DNA of 64,000 bases from Bradyrhizobium diazoefficiens (GCF_018129965.1 NZ_JAFCKW010000025.1:23376-87375); one strand, 5' to 3'. Shown: positions 50,289 through 59,672, counted from the first letter of the stretch. The notes: generated by a model not told the origin, from the sequence alone. Numbers and translations are program-made.

Positions 50289-51308
50289 ATGTCGGTCGAC
50301 AATTCCAGTGGCTCTCAGACGGCGGTTCTCGATCCGTCGCGGGCGCGCGTCGCTGGTGCGATCAAGCAGGCCTCGAACATTTCCGGCGTCAGCTTCCAGT
50401 ACATGCTGACCACCGCGAAGATGGAATCGGATTTCGATCCGACCGCGGGCGCGACCACATCCTCCGCACACGGACTCTACCAGTTCATCGACCAGACCTG
50501 GCTCGGCACGGTGAAAGAGGCGGGCACGCAACTCGGCTACGGCAATTATTCCGACGCGATCACCAGGACGTCCTCGGGCACCTACAGCGTCGACGATCCC
50601 GTCATGAAGCGCTCGATCATGAAGCTGCGCGATGATCCGGAGGCGGCATCCAGCATGGCTGCGGCGCTGACCCAGTCCAACAGCTTCAAGCTCACCGGTC
50701 TGCTCGGCCGCAGGCCGAGCGACAGCGAACTCTACATGGCGCATTTCATGGGCGTCGGTGGCGCCGCGAAACTGATCGCAAATGCGGAGGACAATCCGCA
50801 AGCGGTCGGCGCACGGCTGTTTCCGAATGCGGCTTCCGCCAATCGTTCGATCTTCTACGCCAAAGACGGCCGCGCCCGCAGCGTCTCCGAAGTCTATTCG
50901 GTGCTGGACGCACGCTATGCCAGTGCCGCAAACTCCAAGACGACCCGCAGCGCGATGGCCATGTATGGCGGCACCCCATCGACGACGCAGGTTGCGAGCG
51001 CCAACGGCGTGCAGCCCACTGCGCCGATGATCGACAACGCAGCCTATCTCCAGACTTTCCCCAAGACGAACACCGTGACGCCGGTCAGCGCGACTTCGTC
51101 GGCGACGGTCGCCGACAACACGCCGGTTGCGCCGGCTTTCCGCTCGATCTACCAGCCCGGCGATGTGACGCAGCCGGTCTCGACCACGGTTCAGACACTG
51201 TGGGGCAGCAACGCCGCGCTCACCTCCGCCATGTCGGCGACGCCGGATGTGCGGGCGCCGCAGCCGCTCGATCTGTTCAGTGATCGCAGCGGCACGTTCT
51301 CGAGTTAG
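50289..51308 (+). CDS. SLT-type lytic transglycosylase
   Basis: 339 residues from the ATG at 50289 (MSVDNSSGS); a GTG at 50226 is in frame without a ribosome site. SLT domain about 20-180: catalytic Glu in TAKMESDFDPTAGATTSSAHGLYQF, and GLYQFIDQTW. The remainder is Ser/Thr/Ala-rich, low-complexity. No signal peptide is evident, which is odd for a peptidoglycan enzyme, though such forms occur with flagellar or secretion systems. Cleaves glycan strands. Confidence 0.82.
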   Translation: MSVDNSSGSQTAVLDPSRARVAGAIKQASNISGVSFQYMLTTAKMESDFDPTAGATTSSAHGLYQFIDQTWLGTVKEAGTQLGYGNYSDAITRTSSGTYSVDDPVMKRSIMKLRDDPEAASSMAAALTQSNSFKLTGLLGRRPSDSELYMAHFMGVGGAAKLIANAEDNPQAVGARLFPNAASANRSIFYAKDGRARSVSEVYSVLDARYASAANSKTTRSAMAMYGGTPSTTQVASANGVQPTAPMIDNAAYLQTFPKTNTVTPVSATSSATVADNTPVAPAFRSIYQPGDVTQPVSTTVQTLWGSNAALTSAMSATPDVRAPQPLDLFSDRSGTFSS

Positions 51309-51520
51309 TTCTCGCCGCCTCTCAGTCCAGGACGCGCTGCCGCCCGCAACGGCCGCTGCGCCGCGCCCGCGGGGCATATGACGCGCGTCTTTCCTCCCTT
51401 AACAAATCATCAACAAAACCAGCCAGTTATGGTGAACGCTTTGTTAAGCGTCGTGGTTTAATTTGTATTGCAGGTGACAGCCGTCACCGCTTCGTCTTCG
51501 TTGCGTAAGCCGGAAGCACC

Positions 51521-52696
51521 ATGATCGTTCGGCAGTTCATCAATTGGATCAGGACGGCGCCCGCTGGCGAGCGGGCCGAGGCGACACGGGCGTTGGCCCG
51601 GGCCTGGCTGATCTCGGACCTTTCCCATGACGACCGCATCGCCGCCGAAGGCGCGCTTCTGATGCTGCTCGACGATCCCTCGCCGCTGGTGCGGCAGGCG
51701 ATGTCCGAGGCTTTTGCGCGCAGCACGGACGCGCCGGCGACCATCGTGCGGGCCCTGTCGGCGGATCAGCCTTCCGTGGCGCTGCCGGTGCTCGAATATT
51801 CGCGGCTGCTGGTCGACGCCGATCTCGTCGATATCGTCGCCACCGGCAATGACGAGGTACAGTGCGCGGTTGCCCGCCGGATTGACTTGCCGGTGTCGGT
51901 CTGCGCCGCCATTGCCGAAGTCGGCTGCGCGGCGGCCGCGCTCGAGCTGATCGAAAATTCCCATGCCGAGCTCGCGCCGTTCTCCTGGGATCGCATCGTC
52001 GAGCGTCACGGTCATCTGGCCGCGATCCGCGAGGCGATGCTGGTGCTGGAGGATCTGCCGGCCGCCACGCGCGCCGCGCTGGTTGCAAAACTCTCCGAGA
52101 CTCTGGCGCAGTTCGTTGTGGCGCGGAACTGGCTGAGCGCCGACCGTGCCGATCGCATCGCGGCCGAGGCGCGCGACCGTTCCACCATGAACATCGCGGC
52201 GCGCTCGCGCGGCGAGGACATGCAGGGCCTGGTGCGGCACCTTCGCATCACCGGCCAGCTTACGGCCGGACTGATCCTGCGCGCACTGCTGTCGAGCAAT
52301 CTCGACCTGTTCGACGCGGCGCTCGCCGAGCTCGCCGATCTGCCGCTGGCACGTGTGTCTGCCCTGCTGCACGATCGCGGCGGCAACAGCCTGCACGCGC
52401 TGCTCCGCCGTGCCGGTCTGCCCGAGGCGACCTTCGCGGCCTTCCAGGTGGCGCTCGATGCCTGTCACGAACAGGGCTTCGTCGACAGCGATGACGGCGC
52501 GGTGCGGCTGCGCCGGCGAATGGTCGAGCGCGTGCTCACCCATTGCGAGACCGACCGCGGCGCCACCGAGCCGCTGATGGTCCTGCTCCGCCGCTTCGCC
52601 ACCGAGTCCGCGCGCGAAGAGGCGCGGCTGTTCTGCGACGAGCTGGTCGCGGACGATGCGATCGATCTCGGTTATGATGATCTGATTGCGGCGTGA
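51521..52696 (+). CDS. DUF2336 domain protein
   Basis: 391 residues. All-helical and Ala/Leu/Arg-rich, with HEAT-like repeated helices (ALLMLLDDPSPLVRQAMSEAFA). Matches the DUF2336 proteins of alphaproteobacteria. Followed, on the opposite strand, by Hpt and receiver genes. The function of DUF2336 is not established; the family is often near two-component genes (from memory). Confidence 0.82.
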   Translation: MIVRQFINWIRTAPAGERAEATRALARAWLISDLSHDDRIAAEGALLMLLDDPSPLVRQAMSEAFARSTDAPATIVRALSADQPSVALPVLEYSRLLVDADLVDIVATGNDEVQCAVARRIDLPVSVCAAIAEVGCAAAALELIENSHAELAPFSWDRIVERHGHLAAIREAMLVLEDLPAATRAALVAKLSETLAQFVVARNWLSADRADRIAAEARDRSTMNIAARSRGEDMQGLVRHLRITGQLTAGLILRALLSSNLDLFDAALAELADLPLARVSALLHDRGGNSLHALLRRAGLPEATFAAFQVALDACHEQGFVDSDDGAVRLRRRMVERVLTHCETDRGATEPLMVLLRRFATESAREEARLFCDELVADDAIDLGYDDLIAA

Positions 52697-52705
52697 CGAG
52701 ATGCC

Positions 52706-52817
52706 GTAGCGTGGGTTAGCCGTAGGACTGCGCTCGGCGCAGCCTATAGGCGTAACCCACCTGATAGCTTTCTGTACTGAAGCAAGTGGTGGGTTACGCT
52801 TCGCTAACCCACCCTAC
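52706..52817. repeat. intergenic palindromic repeat with shared 3'-end hairpin
   Basis: Ends GTAGCGTGGGTTAGC / GCTAACCCACCCTAC pair with one mismatch over 15 bp. The inner GGCGTAACCCACC and an independent 9-bp hairpin GGTGGGTTA / TAACCCACC (52788-52796, 52805-52813) give alternative folds. It lies between convergent stop codons and could end both transcripts. Confidence 0.6.
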
Positions 52818-52839
52818 GAGACCTCGCGAATTAAGGATC

Positions 52840-53418
52840 CTACTCCGCAGGCACGATGCTCGGCGACAGGATCACCTCGAGATGCTCGGGGCGGTCGCGG
52901 TTGACGTCGGCGAGGTAGTCGTCGGCGACCTTGCGCAGGCGACGGCTGAGCTCGGCGGAGACGCTGATGGTGTCCAGCTTGGTGTTCTCGTGCACGATGG
53001 CAAGAATGGCGTTAATATGGTGGGTAAACAGCTCGGCGGGCACCCGAGCAAGATCGGGTGCGTGCTCGATGACGCGGCACAGGCTCTCGGCGACTCCGGC
53101 CGCGGCCGGGTAGCCGAACGTCGCGGCATCGCCCTTGATATCGTGGGCGGCGTGGAACAGCTCGTCGCGGCGGTCCTTGGTGAAGCCGTGGTCGCTGATG
53201 GCGGCGTAGGCGGCCGACAGCCGATCGACTTCGGTCGCCATCCAGCCCTTGAACTCGCCGGCGAGATCCGCCAGCGCCTGTTCGGCGCGGGCGACGGGAT
53301 CGTCCATGTCCTTTTCCTCGACACGGCGCAGGACCTTCCGCAGCGGGTTGGGCTGCGTAATGATCTGATGCGTGGCGAAGGTCGTGACCTCGATGTCCCT
53401 TGCGCTGTTCTTCGCCAT
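52840..53418 (-). CDS. histidine phosphotransfer (Hpt) domain protein
   Basis: 192 residues. A four-helix Hpt core with the phosphorylatable His92 in FHAAHDIKGDAATFG. No kinase or receiver domain is attached. The receiver gene lies 30 nt upstream on the same strand, so the two are probably one operon (receiver first, Hpt second). It should shuttle phosphate from a kinase encoded elsewhere. Confidence 0.87.
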   Translation of the reverse strand: MAKNSARDIEVTTFATHQIITQPNPLRKVLRRVEEKDMDDPVARAEQALADLAGEFKGWMATEVDRLSAAYAAISDHGFTKDRRDELFHAAHDIKGDAATFGYPAAAGVAESLCRVIEHAPDLARVPAELFTHHINAILAIVHENTKLDTISVSAELSRRLRKVADDYLADVNRDRPEHLEVILSPSIVPAE

Positions 53419-53448
53419 GTTGTCTGCCCGATCGAGTGAGACGTTGCG

Positions 53449-53994
53449 CTAGATGGAGGAGCGGGCCTTGTCGAGCAGGGAGGGCTGCTGGAGCACCTCA
53501 TGCTTTTCGCCGACGCGGCGCTCGGGACCCATATAGGCGGAGCTCGTATTGCGACGCCGGTCGGGGCCGAAATAGGTCTTGGTCTTGATGAAGGGCCGGG
53601 GACTGGCGACGACGTTGAGAATGCGCTGGTAGAGGCCCTTGGCCGAGATCGGCTTGGCCAGGAATTCGGTGACGCCGGCATCGCGCGCGACCGTGACCCG
53701 TCGCTTCTCGGAATGACCCGTGAGCATGATGATCGGCGCGTAGGGATTGCCCTTGGATTCCGGCTGCCGGATCATCTGCGCGAGCTCGAGCCCGTCGAAG
53801 ATCGGCATCGCCCAATCGGCGATGACGATGTCGGGCACGTAATGGCTGTACATTTCCAGCGCGGTAGCGCCGTCTTCGGCCTCGTAGACTTCGCGCGCGC
53901 CGAACGAATGCAGCAGCGTCCGCAGGATGCGGCGCATGTGCGGATTGTCGTCGCAGATGAGGAAGCGCAGCTTGTTGAAATCGATGCGGAACAT
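53449..53994 (-). CDS. response regulator (receiver) with GPxRR tail
   Basis: 181 residues. Receiver domain 1-125 with acidic pair Asp15-Asp16, phosphoacceptor Asp60 (IADWAMP), Thr92 and Lys114 (LAKPIS). No DNA-binding output. The 55-residue tail has two related boxes, YFGPDRRRN and YMGPERRVG. Probably a relay or protein-binding regulator working with the adjacent Hpt. Confidence 0.9.
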   Translation of the reverse strand: MFRIDFNKLRFLICDDNPHMRRILRTLLHSFGAREVYEAEDGATALEMYSHYVPDIVIADWAMPIFDGLELAQMIRQPESKGNPYAPIIMLTGHSEKRRVTVARDAGVTEFLAKPISAKGLYQRILNVVASPRPFIKTKTYFGPDRRRNTSSAYMGPERRVGEKHEVLQQPSLLDKARSSI

Positions 53995-54081
53995 GACGCC
54001 TGGGCCAGAGCGGTCAACCTTCGTTAACCATATCGCGCCGCGGGTTAACGAAGGGTTTCCGTCTGGCGCCTGGCAGAGGGC

Positions 54082-54861
54082 TCAGTAGCCGAACTGCTCG
54101 CGCAAAATACGCTCTTCCAGGCTGTGGCCGGGGTCGAACATCATGCGCATCGAGATGGTCCTGTCGGACAGGACTTCGACGCGGCGGACATCGCGCACCT
54201 CGTCGTGGTCCGCCACCGCCGCCACGGGACGCTTGTCGCCCTCCAGCACCTCGATCACGACATAGGCCGTGTTCGGCAAGAGTGCACCGCGCCAGCGGCG
54301 CGGTCGGAAGGCGCTGATCGGGGTCAGTGCGAGCAGGGCGGCGTTGATCGGCAGGATCGGTCCCTGCGCCGACAGATTGTATGCGGTGGAGCCGGCCGGC
54401 GTTGCCACCATGATGCCGTCGGCGATCAGTTCGGGCATGCGCTCGCGCTCGTCGATCAGGATCCGCAGCCGTGCCGCCTGGTAGGTCTGCCGAAACAGGG
54501 CGACTTCGTTGATGGCGTGATGCACGTGGACGCGGTCGTCGACGTCGGTCGCACGCATCAGCAGCGGATTGATCTCGGATTCATGCGCCGCCTCGAGACG
54601 CCCGCGAAGGTCGACCGTCGAGTACTCGTTCATCAGGAAGCCGACGGTGCCGCGGTGCATGCCGTAGATCGGCTTTCCGGTGTGCATGTGCTCGTGCAGC
54701 GTCTGGAGCATCAGGCCGTCGCCGCCAAGCGCGACCACGATGTCGGCCTCGTTCGGGTCGCAATTGCCATACTCCCGGGTGAGCTGGCCGAACGCCGCTT
54801 GCGCCTCGCTGCTCGGGCTGGCGACGAAGGCGATCCTGTCGTATCGCACTGGCTTGGTCAT
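54082..54861 (-). CDS. nadK: NAD kinase
   Basis: 259 residues from the ATG at 54861 (GGAAG upstream); the longer frame adds 31 unlike residues. Motifs: VALGGDGLMLQTLHEH (GGDG), the NE/D motif in VHHAINEVALFR, and TPAGSTAYNLSAQGPI. Phosphorylates NAD to NADP with ATP. Short form usual in Rhizobiales. Confidence 0.95.
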   Translation of the reverse strand: MTKPVRYDRIAFVASPSSEAQAAFGQLTREYGNCDPNEADIVVALGGDGLMLQTLHEHMHTGKPIYGMHRGTVGFLMNEYSTVDLRGRLEAAHESEINPLLMRATDVDDRVHVHHAINEVALFRQTYQAARLRILIDERERMPELIADGIMVATPAGSTAYNLSAQGPILPINAALLALTPISAFRPRRWRGALLPNTAYVVIEVLEGDKRPVAAVADHDEVRDVRRVEVLSDRTISMRMMFDPGHSLEERILREQFGY

Positions 54862-55110
54862 GGCTTCCGGGCAGGCCGCTGGCTCGAGATACTTCCGCCG
54901 GGCTCGTCTATACACCTCAGCGGGTATTGTCGAGGACGACAGGTGTCGAGGCAAGCCGGCGGTTGGTCTCCCCGGTCCAGGACGATCCGGGCCGATTTCT
55001 GGCTGATCGGCCTGTTCGGGCGCCGCTGGACCGGTGATCCCCCAAACCGTCGCAATTCATCGCTAGCCTTCTTCCGCGCACGGTTCTCACGGCCGGGCAG
55101 GGAGACGATC

Positions 55111-56676
55111 ATGGTGACGAGTTTGCCGGCGCTCCGTCGCGTGGCCCTGGTGCTGGCGGTGTCGAGTTTTGTGCTTGCTGGCTTTGCACGCGCGGACGAT
55201 CCGCCAAAGTCGCCGTCCGAGACGGCCGCGCCAGCCGGGCAGAAGGGCGGGCGCGGCGCTGGCGCGCAAGGTGCGGCGCAGAATGCGTCAGTGGCCGAGC
55301 CACACTGTCTACCGCCGAATTCGACCACGCAGCAGACGCTCGATCTGCCCGGCCGCAGGCTCGATTTCTCCGCGACTGCCGGCTCGATCCGCGTGTTCGA
55401 CGGCAAGGGCGAGCCGCTGGCCGATATCGCCACCACCTCCTATGAACTCGACGGCGCCGACCGTGCGACGCGCCCGGTGACGTTCTTGTTCAACGGCGGG
55501 CCTGGCGCATCCTCCGCATGGCTTCAGTTCGGCGCGGCCGGGCCGTGGCGGCTGCCGCTTGATGGCGAAGCGCTGTCGCCGTCGGCCTCGCCCGAGGTGA
55601 AGCCGAACGCAGAGACCTGGCTCGACTTCACCGATCTCGTCTTCATCGATCCCGTCAGCACCGGCTATAGCCGCTTCGTGGCGAGCAGCGAGGACGCGCG
55701 CAAGTCGTTCTACTCCGTTGACGGTGACGCCAATGCGATCGCGCTGGTGATCCGCCGCTGGCTCGAGCAGCACAACCGGCTGACCTCGCCGAAATACGTC
55801 GCCGGCGAGAGCTATGGCGGCATTCGGGGGCCGAAGGTCGTGCGGCAGTTGCAGCTCCAGCATGGCGTCGGCGTCAGGGGATTGGTCCTGGTGTCGCCGC
55901 TGCTGGATTTCCGCGAGTTTACCGGCACGAGCCTCCTACAGTATGTTGCGACGCTACCGAGCTATGTGGCGGTCGCGCGCGAGGCGAAGGGACCGGTGAA
56001 GCGCGCCGATCTCGCCGACGTCGAGGCTTATGCGCGCGGTGAATTCCTGGCCGATCTCGTCAAGGGCGAGGCGGACCAGGAGGCCACCAATCGCCTTGCC
56101 GACAAGGTCGCCGAACTCACCGGCATCGACCAGGCGGTGAGCCGCAGGCTCGCCGGCCGTTTCGATGTCGGCGAATTCCGCCGCGAGTTCGACCGTCGGA
56201 ATGGCAAGGTGACGGGGCGCTACGATGCCTCGGTGCGAGGCTTCGATCCCTATCCGGATTCGAGCAACTCGCGGTTCGGCGACCCCTCGGGCGATGCGCT
56301 GCAGGCGCCGCTGACGAGCGCTGCGGTCGACGTGCTGACGCGCAAGCTGAACTGGCGGCCGGATGGCTCCTACGAAGTCCTGAACGGGGCCATCGAAGGG
56401 CAATGGGATTTCGGCCGCGGCATCAACCCGCCGCAGTCCGTGTCGGATCTGCGCCAGATCCTCGCCACCGACACCAGGCTGAACGTGCTGGTCGCGCACG
56501 GGCTGTTCGACCTTGCCACGCCTTATTTCGGGTCGAAGCGGGTCCTCGACCAGCTGCCGGCGTTCGCGACGCAGCGCGTGAAGTTCGTGGTCTATCCCGG
56601 CGGCCACATGTTCTATTCGCGCGACGGGGCGCGGCAGGCGCTGCGGGATGAGGTCGAGCAATTGATCAGGGAATAG
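55111..56676 (+). CDS. S10 family serine carboxypeptidase
   Basis: 521 residues, GGGAG upstream. Signal peptide about 1-28 (LVLAVSSFVLAGFARAD), then a Gly/Ala-rich linker and the S10 peptidase core: FLFNGGPGASSAW oxyanion strand, nucleophile Ser234 in GESYGG, Asp467 in LFDLATPY and His499 in GGHMFY. Periplasmic or secreted removal of C-terminal residues. Its 3' end overlaps the convergent serine hydrolase by 11 bp. Confidence 0.9.
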   Translation: MVTSLPALRRVALVLAVSSFVLAGFARADDPPKSPSETAAPAGQKGGRGAGAQGAAQNASVAEPHCLPPNSTTQQTLDLPGRRLDFSATAGSIRVFDGKGEPLADIATTSYELDGADRATRPVTFLFNGGPGASSAWLQFGAAGPWRLPLDGEALSPSASPEVKPNAETWLDFTDLVFIDPVSTGYSRFVASSEDARKSFYSVDGDANAIALVIRRWLEQHNRLTSPKYVAGESYGGIRGPKVVRQLQLQHGVGVRGLVLVSPLLDFREFTGTSLLQYVATLPSYVAVAREAKGPVKRADLADVEAYARGEFLADLVKGEADQEATNRLADKVAELTGIDQAVSRRLAGRFDVGEFRREFDRRNGKVTGRYDASVRGFDPYPDSSNSRFGDPSGDALQAPLTSAAVDVLTRKLNWRPDGSYEVLNGAIEGQWDFGRGINPPQSVSDLRQILATDTRLNVLVAHGLFDLATPYFGSKRVLDQLPAFATQRVKFVVYPGGHMFYSRDGARQALRDEVEQLIRE

Positions 56677-58051
56677 GCCGGCGCTTGCGCGGCTTGTATC
56701 TCCGTTCGATCTCGCGCGCCACGACGGCTGCCGGCTTCACGTTGGCGCCGGCGACCCAGATGTCACTGACCTTGCCGCGCTTGTCGCGGACACGCCGGAC
56801 TGGCTCGCCATGACTTGAATAGCCGGCGGCCCAAGCGAGCTTGCCGGTGTCGCGGCCGGTGACCTCGATCTCGGCGGAATCCATGAAAGGGTTGTTGAAC
56901 TGCGGATTGGCGAGAATCACGCGGTTGCCCAATGGTACGAAGTCCGTCGCGCCCCAGATGGTCCACCAGCGGCCCGTCCAGTCGCGCAGTCGCTTGTCGG
57001 GCGCGCCACGGGTTTTGAAGACACGCAGGATCTGCATCGCCCCGTCCATCCAGAATGGCGCCGCGCCGTCGAGGGAGTTGCTGAGGATGCTGATCGCGAG
57101 CTCACAAGCAGGAATGGAGCAGGTCCGGGAGATGTAGCCCTGGAAGCCGCCGGTGTGGCCGAACCAATCCCAGCCATCCATCTTGCCGGCGTTGACGCCC
57201 AGGCCGTAATAGGCCTCGAAGCTTTGCGGGATCCGCCAATGGTGCCGCGTCATGTCGCGGCGGCTTGCGACTGAAAGCACACTGTTCCTGGCGTTGGGCG
57301 CAAGCTGCGCGAAGAAGCGCGCCGTGTCGCCGGCAGTGGCCGCGAAGCCGGTCGCGGACGCCATCGCATGCGTGGGATTGTCGCCCGGGATCACGCCTCG
57401 CGCGCCCAGCGGCACCCGTCGGGTGTGGCCGCGCGCAAGCCGTGCGCCCTTGGGCAGCGGCGCATCCGGCTCGGTTTCGCGCAGGCCCGCAGGCTCGACG
57501 ATCTCGCGCTTGATCCAGACCGGGTAGGGCTCTTTCGTCACGGCTTCGATCACGAGGCCGAGCAGGCCAAAGCCGTGATTGGAATATTTGAAGCGTGTGC
57601 CGGGCTCGATCACGGTCGGCAGTTTCAGCTCGGCAACCAGCTCCCCGGCGTGCAGATAGAGAAGGCGGTCGATGAACTGGCCGGAATCGGCGCCGTCACG
57701 CGTCAGTCCCGCTGTGTGCGAGAGCAGTTGCGCAATCGTCGTCTCGGCGACGCTCGGATGCAGGCCGCCGACATATTGGCCGACGGGGTCGTCGAGCCGG
57801 AGCTTGCGTTGCTCGCGCAGCTTCATGATGCCGGCCGCGGTGAAGCTCTTGGAGTGCGAGGCGATGCGGAAGCGGTGGCGCGGCGTCAGCTTCTCGCCGG
57901 TGTCGAGATTGGCGAGGCCGAACGCATGTTCGGCGACGATTTCGCCGCGATGGGCGAACGCGACGAGGACGCCGGGCTGCTGGATGGTCGTGAGCTGGAA
58001 TTCAATCCAGGACGAGATGTAGTCGATCGCGGATCGCAGCCACGGGTCCAT
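56666..58051 (-). CDS. serine hydrolase, class C beta-lactamase-like
   Basis: 461 residues from the ATG at 58051. SxxK nucleophile motif in RIASHSKSFTAAG, YxN motif as YSNHG, and HTGGF in the third-motif place. A C-terminal lipocalin-like about 110-residue part follows the catalytic domain. No signal peptide was recognised, so possibly cytoplasmic esterase or D-aminoacylase; specificity not readable. Confidence 0.88.
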   Translation of the reverse strand: MDPWLRSAIDYISSWIEFQLTTIQQPGVLVAFAHRGEIVAEHAFGLANLDTGEKLTPRHRFRIASHSKSFTAAGIMKLREQRKLRLDDPVGQYVGGLHPSVAETTIAQLLSHTAGLTRDGADSGQFIDRLLYLHAGELVAELKLPTVIEPGTRFKYSNHGFGLLGLVIEAVTKEPYPVWIKREIVEPAGLRETEPDAPLPKGARLARGHTRRVPLGARGVIPGDNPTHAMASATGFAATAGDTARFFAQLAPNARNSVLSVASRRDMTRHHWRIPQSFEAYYGLGVNAGKMDGWDWFGHTGGFQGYISRTCSIPACELAISILSNSLDGAAPFWMDGAMQILRVFKTRGAPDKRLRDWTGRWWTIWGATDFVPLGNRVILANPQFNNPFMDSAEIEVTGRDTGKLAWAAGYSSHGEPVRRVRDKRGKVSDIWVAGANVKPAAVVAREIERRYKPRKRRPIP

Positions 58052-58105
58052 TGCGCACCAATCGTGAGGGGAGGATTCGTGCGCGAAGGCTAACCGAGAA
58101 CGCAG

Positions 58106-58135
58106 AACGGGCACAACCCTGCGGTTGTGCCCGTT
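58106..58135. terminator. strong 3'-end hairpin of the TPR gene
   Basis: Perfect 13-bp stem AACGGGCACAACC / GGTTGTGCCCGTT with CTGC loop, 24 bp after the TPR stop on the minus strand. The following T-richness is weak (TTCTGCGTTCTC), so rho-independent ending is probable, not certain. It also lies in the upstream region of the serine hydrolase gene. Confidence 0.6.
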
Positions 58136-58159
58136 CGCTTCGTGCGAAGATGTTGTGGC

Positions 58160-58702
58160 TCAGTAGACCAGGGTCGCGCCGGTCGGCTTGTCGAGCGCGG
58201 CGGAGAGCGAGCGATATTCGGAGCTGTCGGTGCCGGCGAGCGAGGCGATCTTGTTGAGGTGATACTGCGCCTGTTCGCGGTTGCCCTGCTCGAGCTGCCA
58301 GAGGCCGTAATATTGCCAGGTGCGGACGTGGTTCGGATCGTCCTTCAGCGCCAGCTCGTAATAGACCTTCGAGGACTGGTAGTCGCCGAGCTTGCGATAG
58401 GAATAACCGATCAGGTTGGCGACGTCGGCAACGTCGTCGCGCTTGAGCGACTTCAGCTGGCTGATCGCGTCGGTGTAGTCGTGATTGTCGTAGATCGCGG
58501 TGTAGGCGGTGCGATAGGCCGCGAGGAATTTGGGATCGCTGACGGAGGAGCTCTTCTTCTTGCCCTTCTTGGCCGAGTCGTCGGACTTCGGCGGAGAGGA
58601 GGGCTCGTCGCTCCCCGCGGCATAGGCGCTGGTCAGAACCGGCCCGGCCGCCAGCGTCATGGCGACGAGTCCCGGCACAAGAAGCGTAGAGAGTTTGCGC
58701 AT
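58160..58702 (-). CDS. exported TPR protein
   Basis: 180 residues. Signal peptide about 1-28 (VPGLVAMTLAAGPVLTSAYA), a Ser/Lys-rich stretch, then two to three tetratricopeptide repeats (about 60-165; DVANLIGYSYRKLGDYQSSKVYYELALKDDP). Periplasmic protein-protein interaction role likely; partner unknown. Confidence 0.82.
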   Translation of the reverse strand: MRKLSTLLVPGLVAMTLAAGPVLTSAYAAGSDEPSSPPKSDDSAKKGKKKSSSVSDPKFLAAYRTAYTAIYDNHDYTDAISQLKSLKRDDVADVANLIGYSYRKLGDYQSSKVYYELALKDDPNHVRTWQYYGLWQLEQGNREQAQYHLNKIASLAGTDSSEYRSLSAALDKPTGATLVY

Positions 58703-58938
58703 CGAAATTCTCCCGTATGGAACGTGGCGATCCTACACGATTGCCTGAAGACCGGAACACCCATCCGGCCAAAACATTCCCGCCCCAGCGCGGGGATGAC
58801 GAACTTGTCATCGAGATGAACGGAAGCCTGCAAGGGGCTTCAGACTGGGTTCAGCGCGGAGCCTCTAGGCTCACACCTACGATCGAAGGGTTGGCGAGAG
58901 GGCGCCCGCCTGAAGATCCTTCCAAGAGGAGACCTACC

Positions 58939-59322
58939 ATGTTGAAGACCATTTCCGCAGCCTTGCTTGCCGCTTCCGTGATCGCAGCCCCGGCCTTGGC
59001 CGCCGAATCCGGCAAGACCACCACGACCACGCCGGTGATCAAGGCGGACCAGACCCAGACCAAGACGTCGACCACCGCCGCAAAACCGGATGTGGCCGTC
59101 AAGGCCGACACCAAGGCTGTCGACACCAAGGCTGCCGACGTCAAGGCGGACGCCAAGGTGGATTCGAAGTCGAAGGCGATGAACGCCAACGCCGCGGTTA
59201 CGCCGGACCAGCACAAGACCATGCGCATCCATCGCCATCACCACAAGCATCTGTCGGCCAAGACGTCGCCGAACGCGCAGCCGGATGCGATGAAGCCGGT
59301 GGCCTCGGACAAGCGCAGCTAA
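58939..59322 (+). CDS. small exported protein with His-rich tail
   Basis: 127 residues from the ATG at 58939, with AGAGGAG upstream. Signal peptide MLKTISAALLAASVIAAPALAA. The mature protein is Thr/Lys/Ala/Asp-rich with imperfect (V/A)KADTKAVDTKAADVKADAK repeats, and near the end carries MRIHRHHHKHLSAK. The His cluster could bind metal ions (inference). No family recognised; probably disordered. Confidence 0.65.
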   Translation: MLKTISAALLAASVIAAPALAAESGKTTTTTPVIKADQTQTKTSTTAAKPDVAVKADTKAVDTKAADVKADAKVDSKSKAMNANAAVTPDQHKTMRIHRHHHKHLSAKTSPNAQPDAMKPVASDKRS

Positions 59323-59672
59323 CGACTGATCCCGCGCGGCGGCATCCAGCATTGCCCCGCCGCTGCGTGCGGAATTCAGGTCCGGCCCGTTCGTCATGCC
59401 GCGTGCGAAAGCGCGCGGTGCTGGCGGCGGGCCGGTACTGTTGGCCGAAAGGCGAATTCGTTCGACCCGCACTCCTCACGAGAAATTCGAAAACAACCCC
59501 ATGCACAGTACCCGCTATAGACATATCAAGGGGTTGGCGGCAGGTGAATTGCGGATTTTACGAATTCGATTGACTCGTCGGGCAATACACCTGTAGAGTT
59601 GCATCATTGCAAATCTTGGCGGCTGGAACATCTCCGGGTCTGATCGAGCGGCGAGCGTGACCTTTGGGGCGA
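59323..59672. other. intergenic space with repeat fragment
   Basis: No gene accepted in 350 bp. It holds CTCGTCGGGCAATACACC (about 59575-59592), resembling CCGTCGGGCAAAACACC at about 27410, so it appears to be a fragment of the long dispersed repeat family. An open frame at 59396-59596 has no domain. Confidence 0.4.

Noticed and set aside
49407..51377. 656-residue minus-strand frame opposite folE, hisI and the transglycosylase gene
   Set aside because: Covers several well-supported genes and has no recognisable domain.
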